NCBI RefSeq assembly: GCF_022810305.1 | Contig: NZ_JALGQH010000024.1 | Location: 28,941 to 92,940 of the forward strand | DNA: 64,000 bases | Source: Rhodococcus sp. ARC_M6 | GTDB lineage: Bacteria > Actinomycetota > Actinomycetes > Mycobacteriales > Mycobacteriaceae | Reading direction: 5' to 3' | Part shown: one piece after another, positions 58,908 through 64,000 of the stretch | Position numbering within the stretch: position 1 is the stretch's first letter | How the letters are laid out: the number at the start of each line of letters is the position of its first letter | The notes under the pieces: model-generated | Database searches by the model: none | Told to the model about the DNA's origin: nothing | What the model saw: the letters and a program-made list of their open reading frames with translations, nothing else | Program-made: the position numbers and the translations under genes

Positions 58908-60394
58908 GCACCGAAGCACCGGCCCGCCCGAACACCTACGGTGGTCTTCACGAAGCCCCCTCGACGTACCTGTTCGGTGTGTCGAAGAAAATGTTTTACG
59001 TCTTCGCGTCGGGCATCGTGGCCGGCATCGTTGCACTGCTCGCGGGGTTTTTCGTCTCCGGAGCGGTGATCCTCGGCGTAGTGGTGCTGACCTGGGCGCC
59101 GCTCGCTGCACGCATCGGCGGCAAGTCAGGGTACGAATTCGCCACTGAACTCACCGGGTGGCGCAAGCAGCGTCGGCGCGGCCAGCACATCCTGCGCGCT
59201 GGTTCTCTCTCGAATGCGCCCGGAGGCCGAACCCGAGTCCCGGGAATCGGCGCTCCGATCGAAATGTGGTGGGGAATCGACAAACTGGGCCGACGATTCG
59301 GAATGAGTCATCTACCGAAACTGCATCAGTACACGATCAGGCTGCGTTGCTCTGTGCCCGGATACAAGGGTGTCGAACAGGGTCAGGTCGACCTCGACGT
59401 CGCCAACTGGGGCGAGTTCATCAACCTCAGCGGACAGACGCCGGACATCGAAGCGATCGCCACCATCATCGAAACCCTCCCGGAGACAGGCGCGCGGCAA
59501 GACGCGGAAATCACGCGACTGTGCAAACCCGGCACCTCTGAACTCGCACAAGCGGTGGTCCGCGAATCGGGGACCGGCGTGCGTCACGGAATCCAGTTGC
59601 ACACCCACATGGCGCTCACCTTCACCGCGAACACGGAAGCCAAACGCAAGGATCCGATGGCGATGATTGCCGATCTGGCAGAACGTCTTCCGTCGATCTG
59701 CGCGAACCTCGGCACATTCCGCGTGACCGCTGTCCCGATGTCCGATCACGAAATCTCCGCAGTCGTGCGCCGCGCATACGATCCCCGCCCGGTTGTCGAA
59801 GCCGAGGTGGAATCGTCACTGCGCAGCGGAGAGATGTACGTCGACTGGCTCGATGCCGGCCCGATGACGGCCGAGGAAACCAAAAACACCTACTTCCACG
59901 AGGGAGCGGCCTCGCGGACCTGGGTGATGAACGCACCCCCGTCCGGTGCCCGCAACGAACGGATCCTCAAAGCACTTCTCGAAGGCCACGGCGACGTCCC
60001 GCGCAAGCGCGTGACACTGATTCACCGGCCGATGTCCCCGGCCGACGCCGTGAACGCAGTCGAGAGCGGCTACGTCTACGCAGTCGGTGAACGCAATGCC
60101 CAACGCGGTATCGGGTCGGTCCGCGCAGACCTCAAGGTCAAGGCAGCAGACCGTACTCGCGTCGAGGTCGGCAACGGTGCCGGCGCGACAGCGGTCTCGC
60201 TGATCGTCACCGCGTCGGCAAGTACCGAAGCCCAGCTCGACATTCAGGCCGACACGATCGAATCCCTGGTCGCCGGGTGCTCGACGAAGGTACGGCCCGC
60301 ATGGCGATACCAGGCAGCGGCATTTCTCTCGGGCGTCGGAGTCGGGGTCTATCTCCAAGACCACGCAACGACGGCGAAAACCTTGCAGGCCTGA
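58904..60394 (+). CDS. SCO6880-family transfer protein
   Basis: A 496-residue protein with two TM segments near the N-terminus (MFYVFASGIVAGIVALLAGFF and AVILGVVVLTWAPLAA, residues ~25-65), then a large cytoplasmic domain. Segments such as YGGLHEAPSTYLFGVS and GFFVSGAVILGVVVL match the SCO6880 proteins found in actinobacterial transfer operons. It precedes the VirB4-like ATPase gene. By gene order it may correspond to the PrgI/VirB3 portion plus the N-terminal part of VirB4 in other systems. AAGGAG lies before ATG 58904. Confidence 0.85.
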   Translation: MSTEAPARPNTYGGLHEAPSTYLFGVSKKMFYVFASGIVAGIVALLAGFFVSGAVILGVVVLTWAPLAARIGGKSGYEFATELTGWRKQRRRGQHILRAGSLSNAPGGRTRVPGIGAPIEMWWGIDKLGRRFGMSHLPKLHQYTIRLRCSVPGYKGVEQGQVDLDVANWGEFINLSGQTPDIEAIATIIETLPETGARQDAEITRLCKPGTSELAQAVVRESGTGVRHGIQLHTHMALTFTANTEAKRKDPMAMIADLAERLPSICANLGTFRVTAVPMSDHEISAVVRRAYDPRPVVEAEVESSLRSGEMYVDWLDAGPMTAEETKNTYFHEGAASRTWVMNAPPSGARNERILKALLEGHGDVPRKRVTLIHRPMSPADAVNAVESGYVYAVGERNAQRGIGSVRADLKVKAADRTRVEVGNGAGATAVSLIVTASASTEAQLDIQADTIESLVAGCSTKVRPAWRYQAAAFLSGVGVGVYLQDHATTAKTLQA

Positions 60395-60425
60395 ACCGGC
60401 CGACCACCACCGACAGGAGAAAACG

Positions 60426-62156
60426 ATGAGTGTGATGTTGCGCCGCCGGATCGCAGACCTGACCGGCACGTACGAACCCGGACGCAAGAAGCAGAATGCT
60501 TCCCTACGCGATCCGATGGCAGCGGCACGCAAACGCCGCCAGGCAGAGGAAAAACAACGCATCGCAGACGAGAAGGCAGCGGCGAAAGCCGCCGAACTCG
60601 CACGCGACCCTTCCCGAACCGAACCGAAATGGCGCCGCGCCCCCAAACTCACCGACCGCGGTTTCGCCGGCCACGGCGGCGGCAAGATGGGCGTCGTACC
60701 CAAGCCGCCGGAGTTCCGCGGCACCAGTGTGCAGGCATGTGGGCTCTCCCCGTGGGTAGTAGGTAGCACCTATCCGATGGTCGGAACCCCGCTCGGGAAA
60801 GATCCCGACGGCATCTCGTTCCACTACGACCCGATCACCGCCACCTACCGTTCACGCCGACAGAACACCCCCAGCGTGTTCATGCTCGCCCTCCCCAGTA
60901 ACGGCAAGTCCACGGTGGGCCGCAAACTCGTCAGCGGCGCCGTCGCCCAAGGTCACATCCCGTTCGTGTTCGCCGACACCAAACCCGACTTCACCAAGGA
61001 AATCGAAATCATCTGCGGCGATCGCGGCAAGATCGTGCGCCTGGGACACGGCGAGGGGTACCTCAACCCGCTCGCGATCGGAGCTCTCGGGTCGGTGATT
61101 CCGCTGCTCGCGGACTTCCCCGACTTGCAGAAGAAAGTGATCAAGCAGGTTCACCAACGCCGCAAGCGAGTGATGCAGTCGCTGTGCGAGATTGAGCGCG
61201 GAACAGCGCTGACACAGGCCGAACGCAACATCATCACCGCGGCGCTGCGCCTACTCGAAAAGGACCCCCGTTTCGGGTACGACAATCCGCCGCTGATCTC
61301 GGATCTGCTCACGTTGATCGAGAACCCGCCGGAAGAGTTGATGCGCAAGGCGTACACCCGCGACAAGGACAAGTACCTCGCCAAGGTCGAATCCCTCCTC
61401 GAGACGCTGTCCGCGCTGCTCGACGGCGATCTCGGTGAGGTGTTCTCCCAGCAGACGACCACCCCGATCGACTTCACCGGCGAGGATCGACCGACCGGTG
61501 TGTGCGTGGACATTTCAGCGCTCAGCCACGGTGACACCAAGCTCGAAGCTGCGGTGATGGCCGCATGCTGGGAGGACGGATTCGGCGCCATCGAAGCCGC
61601 ACACGTCCTCGCCGATTGCGGACTTCGCGACCGGTTGCTCTTCCTGGCGGTGCTCGACGAATTCTGGCGAGTCCTCGCCGGCCCCGGAATGGTCAGCCGC
61701 GTCGACGCCCTCACCCGCCTGACCCGCACCGTCGGAACGGCGCTGGTGATGATCACCCACACCGTCAAGGACCTCGAATCACTCGAAATGGACTTCGACA
61801 TCATGAAGGCCAAGGGCTTCATCGAACGCGCCGGAGCGTTGATCGTGGGCGCCTTGACCTCGGACGAAATGGACAAACTCGACTCCATCATTCCGTTCAC
61901 CCGCGCAGACAAGGCATGGGTCTCCGCGCTGTCGTCCCCAGCCGGCTACGACGCCCAACTCGAAAAGCCAGGACCACCCCCAGGCCGAGGGTTTTTCCTG
62001 CTCAAACAGGGCACCGAACGCATTCCAGGGCACCGTTTCGAGACCGTCCTGACCCCCACGGAGCTGAAATACCAGTGGCACGACACCGACAGTCGGTTCG
62101 TCGACGCCACCGACGCCGGACACGCGGCACAGACAGCGAAGGACAACGCGGCATGA
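60426..62156 (+). CDS. VirB4-like transfer ATPase
   Basis: A 576-residue cytoplasmic ATPase. After a ~60-residue basic, helical start comes the Walker A motif FMLALPSNGKSTVGRKLV (about residue 160) and the Walker B motif LLFLAVLDEFWRVLAGPG (about 410), with an MITHTVKDLESL sensor region. These fit the VirB4/TraC ATPases that power type IV secretion. The N-terminal VirB4 domain may be supplied by the SCO6880 protein encoded just before. ACAGGAG precedes ATG 60426. It overlaps the next gene by 4 nt. Confidence 0.85.
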   Translation: MSVMLRRRIADLTGTYEPGRKKQNASLRDPMAAARKRRQAEEKQRIADEKAAAKAAELARDPSRTEPKWRRAPKLTDRGFAGHGGGKMGVVPKPPEFRGTSVQACGLSPWVVGSTYPMVGTPLGKDPDGISFHYDPITATYRSRRQNTPSVFMLALPSNGKSTVGRKLVSGAVAQGHIPFVFADTKPDFTKEIEIICGDRGKIVRLGHGEGYLNPLAIGALGSVIPLLADFPDLQKKVIKQVHQRRKRVMQSLCEIERGTALTQAERNIITAALRLLEKDPRFGYDNPPLISDLLTLIENPPEELMRKAYTRDKDKYLAKVESLLETLSALLDGDLGEVFSQQTTTPIDFTGEDRPTGVCVDISALSHGDTKLEAAVMAACWEDGFGAIEAAHVLADCGLRDRLLFLAVLDEFWRVLAGPGMVSRVDALTRLTRTVGTALVMITHTVKDLESLEMDFDIMKAKGFIERAGALIVGALTSDEMDKLDSIIPFTRADKAWVSALSSPAGYDAQLEKPGPPPGRGFFLLKQGTERIPGHRFETVLTPTELKYQWHDTDSRFVDATDAGHAAQTAKDNAA

Positions 62157-62455
62157 GCGGCAAACGCAGCACCCGCGGCAACCGCTACGGAGCAGAGGTG
62201 CGCAGTGCCACAGTCGCTTTGGTCGACAAGCTGCGCCCTCAGTATCCGTCTCTGTGGGCAACGATTGAGCGTGTCTCCGCCGATACCGGCATCCACACCT
62301 CCACCGTGCGGGCATGGTGGCGGCAGCGGGAAGGCGCAGACGCCGTGAAACCGCAACCGTGCGCCCCGGATTCCGAAATACATTCCCTCCGCGTCGAACT
62401 CGAAGCACTACGCGAAGTGAACCGTGAACTGATCGCCGCGAACAGAGGCCTGTAG
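62153..62455 (+). CDS. IS3 OrfA-like HTH and coiled-coil protein
   Basis: A 100-residue protein from ATG 62153, overlapping the ATPase stop. Residues 10-60 (YGAEVRSATVALVDKLRPQYPSLWATIERVSADTGIHTSTVRAWWRQ) look like the HTH of IS3-family OrfA transposase subunits, followed by a leucine-zipper-like helix (IHSLRVELEALREVNRELIAANRGL). No OrfB frame follows. It appears to be a transposase DNA-binding domain recruited into the transfer operon, perhaps as a regulator or oriT accessory protein. Confidence 0.68.
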   Translation: MSGKRSTRGNRYGAEVRSATVALVDKLRPQYPSLWATIERVSADTGIHTSTVRAWWRQREGADAVKPQPCAPDSEIHSLRVELEALREVNRELIAANRGL

Positions 62456-62707
62456 ATGACGCATATCTTCCTTTACAGCACCGCCACCGAAGCCGGTGAG
62501 CCGTCCGCTGCGCTGCAAAGCGCCGTACAGAAGATGCACGACCTGGTTGCCGACCTCGAAACGAAACACCGATTCGTTGCAGTACAGGGCCATTCGCACA
62601 CCGTCATCCCCGCTCAAGTAACGGGAACATCGTTGACGGGCAGACCACGTGCCGGTTACGCCGTCACTTTGACCACCGTCGTCGAGATACCGACGGACAA
62701 CACGTAA
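62456..62707 (+). CDS. small hypothetical protein
   Basis: An 83-residue protein whose ATG directly follows the previous stop (TAG-ATG). It has no TM or signal peptide and a mixed alpha/beta composition (MHDLVADLETKHRFVAVQGHSHTV, then ARAGYAVTLTTVVEIP). The tight spacing supports a real gene in the operon. I do not recognise the family. Confidence 0.55.
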   Translation: MTHIFLYSTATEAGEPSAALQSAVQKMHDLVADLETKHRFVAVQGHSHTVIPAQVTGTSLTGRPRAGYAVTLTTVVEIPTDNT

Positions 62708-62731
62708 ATCCGACAGTTGGGAAACAACATC

Positions 62732-62992
62732 ATGTTTGGACGATTCGCGAGTGGATCGAGTGACGGACAAGCTGGTGCGCTTTTGGAGAGCGCCATCACC
62801 GGCCTGACCATAGCCGTTTTCGTGATCGCAGCAGTCAGTGTGCTGTTCGGACTAGCCGCGATCGCCGACGCAACGTACGTCCGCAAGACCGGCCGGAAAC
62901 CGCGCATATCACCGAACGTCAACGGCCCCCGCCTGATCGTCTTTTCACTGACCGCAGTCGCCCTCGTCGTCCTTCTGCGCCTCATGTCCTGA
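62732..62992 (+). CDS. small two-TM membrane protein
   Basis: An 86-residue protein from ATG 62732 with two hydrophobic segments (ITGLTIAVFVIAAVSVLFGLAAIADA and LIVFSLTAVALVVLLRLM) around a basic loop (VRKTGRKPRISPN). It sits between the transfer ATPases and could be a channel or coupling-protein accessory. A weak TTGGGA precedes the start. No family is recognised. Confidence 0.55.
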   Translation: MFGRFASGSSDGQAGALLESAITGLTIAVFVIAAVSVLFGLAAIADATYVRKTGRKPRISPNVNGPRLIVFSLTAVALVVLLRLMS

Positions 62993-63080
62993 CCGGAGTA
63001 ATCAACCCACAGCTATGCCCAACAATTTTCCGCCGAAGTTCTTCTCTGTAAACAGTTTCCGACACCGCAGGAGGTAAATC

Positions 63081-64000
63081 ATGAGTAAGGGTTCCGTGCG
63101 TGATCCCAGTCAAGGTGACGTGGCGTTCGAGGTGCTCGGTGTGTGCGCCGGGATCGCGGTTGCCGGCGTCGTCGGCGCCTCCGTCGCGATGCAGTTCGGC
63201 ACCGAGCAGGATGTTCCGGTCAATCCGATGGCGATGGTCGCGGGCCTGATCAAGGGCGATCTCGTGTGGGAGTCCGGTGCGAGCGTAGTGGCGATTGCCT
63301 TCGCCTTGGCGTTGATCGTGCTGGTCGCAGTGGGCATGTGGTTGTTGATCCTGCGCAAGCGGGACAGCACCCGCGTCGACGAGCTGGCCAAGTACATGGG
63401 CCGCGGTCGCGACATCGCTTCGTTGACGGAACAGGCATGCCGGGCAAAAGCCGAATCCTTGCAGGTGCGGCTCCGTCCCGATGACGTTGTCGGCATCCAG
63501 CTCGGGTACCTGTTGCTGCCGAGCAAGCCGGTGTTCGGGTCGGCCCCGATGTTGCGCGGCAGCTGGGAGGACCTGCACGTCGATATTTGGGGTCCTCGCA
63601 CCGGTAAGTCGACCAGTCGCGTCATCCCCGCAGTTCTCGATGCTCCCGGCGCAGTCCTGACGACGTCGAACAAACGCGATGTCGTCGACGCGACCCGCGA
63701 CGTTCGAGAGGCAATGGGCTCGCAAGTCTGGGTGTTCGATCCGCAGAGGGTCGCCAATGAGGAACCGAGTTGGTGGTGGAATCCGCTCACGTGGGTGACC
63801 GACGAAGTCAGGGCCGCCGACCTGGCCGATCATTTCGCCTCCGGTGACGACGGACTCGAAGCGAAGACGGACGCATTCTTCGATCCGGAAGGAAAGGATC
63901 TGTTGGCGGCACTGTTCCTGGCTGCGGCACTCGATCGCCGCCCGATCACACAGGCATATACGTGGGTCACGGACGTGCAGAACCAGGAAGCGGTGAAGAT
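63081..64000 (+). CDS. VirD4/TraG-like coupling ATPase, 5' part
   Basis: The gene starts at ATG 63081 after the strong CAGGAGGT and continues past the window end, with 306 codons visible. Two TM segments (VLGVCAGIAVAGVVGASVAM and VVAIAFALALIVLVAVGMWLLIL) are followed by a cytoplasmic domain with the Walker A motif IWGPRTGKSTSRVIPAVLD near residue 180. TSNKRDVVDATRD and VWVFDPQRVANEEPSWWWNPL are typical of TraG/VirD4 coupling proteins. It would dock relaxase-bound DNA to the channel. The Walker B half lies outside the window. Confidence 0.86.
   Translation, partial: MSKGSVRDPSQGDVAFEVLGVCAGIAVAGVVGASVAMQFGTEQDVPVNPMAMVAGLIKGDLVWESGASVVAIAFALALIVLVAVGMWLLILRKRDSTRVDELAKYMGRGRDIASLTEQACRAKAESLQVRLRPDDVVGIQLGYLLLPSKPVFGSAPMLRGSWEDLHVDIWGPRTGKSTSRVIPAVLDAPGAVLTTSNKRDVVDATRDVREAMGSQVWVFDPQRVANEEPSWWWNPLTWVTDEVRAADLADHFASGDDGLEAKTDAFFDPEGKDLLAALFLAAALDRRPITQAYTWVTDVQNQEAVK

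Overview
The window is high-GC actinobacterial DNA, best explained as part of a large conjugative plasmid, or a plasmid-like integrative element, of a mycolic-acid bacterium such as Rhodococcus, Gordonia or a relative. The clues are a CYP153 alkane hydroxylase cluster, a secreted cutinase-family protein and an SCO6880-type conjugation operon, close to a ParA partition locus and a primase-like replication gene. Genus and replicon type are inferences; no rRNA or tRNA gene was found.

Layout. 0.1-0.6 kb: two small minus-strand genes. 1-3.8 kb: a minus-strand operon (MFS exporter, universal stress protein, hotdog thioesterase) with a divergent TetR gene reduced to its first ~35 codons. 4.2-17.8 kb: a catabolic cluster with an AraC regulator, [2Fe-2S] ferredoxin, CYP153, ferredoxin reductase, a CYP136-like P450, a transglutaminase-like protein, aldehyde dehydrogenase, SDR, BtrH_N protein, AlkK-like acyl-CoA ligase, a second thioesterase and a third P450. 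Many of these genes overlap by 4 nt. 18.2-21.2 kb: a second thioesterase/MFS/TetR module, this time with an intact TetR. The two MFS-TetR gaps share a nearly identical operator.

21.3-28.6 kb is a Tn402/Tn5053-type transposon with tniA, tniB and tniQ and recognisable TGTCA ends. It carries a tyrosine recombinase followed by a second, catalytically degenerate recombinase-like protein, and a SUKH (SMI1/KNR4) gene near its right end. A serine resolvase is cut at the right end. 29-31.3 kb: a DUF5710 gene and an HTH/zeta-toxin pair. 31.6-34.2 kb: a complete IS21-family element.

34.6-42.6 kb is a minus-strand plasmid-maintenance region: two overlapping TetR regulators of the autoregulator-receptor type, a DUF2637 membrane protein, an IS110 insertion, a ribbon-helix-helix-like protein, ParA surrounded by short ATGCATTAA-type repeats, an AEP-primase/HTH replication protein and a small RHH-like gene. 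42.7-46.6 kb is a tight minus-strand cassette: XRE, XRE, ImmA/IrrE-like protease, seven-TM MAB_1171c/DUF6545-type protein, FAD monooxygenase. This is the best candidate here for an uncharacterised system.

46.8-64 kb is a plus-strand conjugation operon: secreted and membrane proteins, two ParA-like proteins without the P-loop lysine, cutinase, M23-NlpC/P60 wall hydrolase, lipoproteins, small membrane proteins, a TrbL/VirB6-like channel protein, SCO6880 protein, VirB4-like ATPase, an OrfA-like DNA-binding protein and the start of a VirD4/TraG-like coupling ATPase that leaves the window. No relaxase is visible.

How the parts fit together: ferredoxin, CYP153 and reductase would hydroxylate alkanes terminally. 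The SDR and ALDH could take the alcohol to a fatty acid, and the ligase would make the acyl-CoA. The duplicated exporters may deal with toxic hydrocarbons or products. The maintenance and transfer genes would make the replicon stable and mobile.
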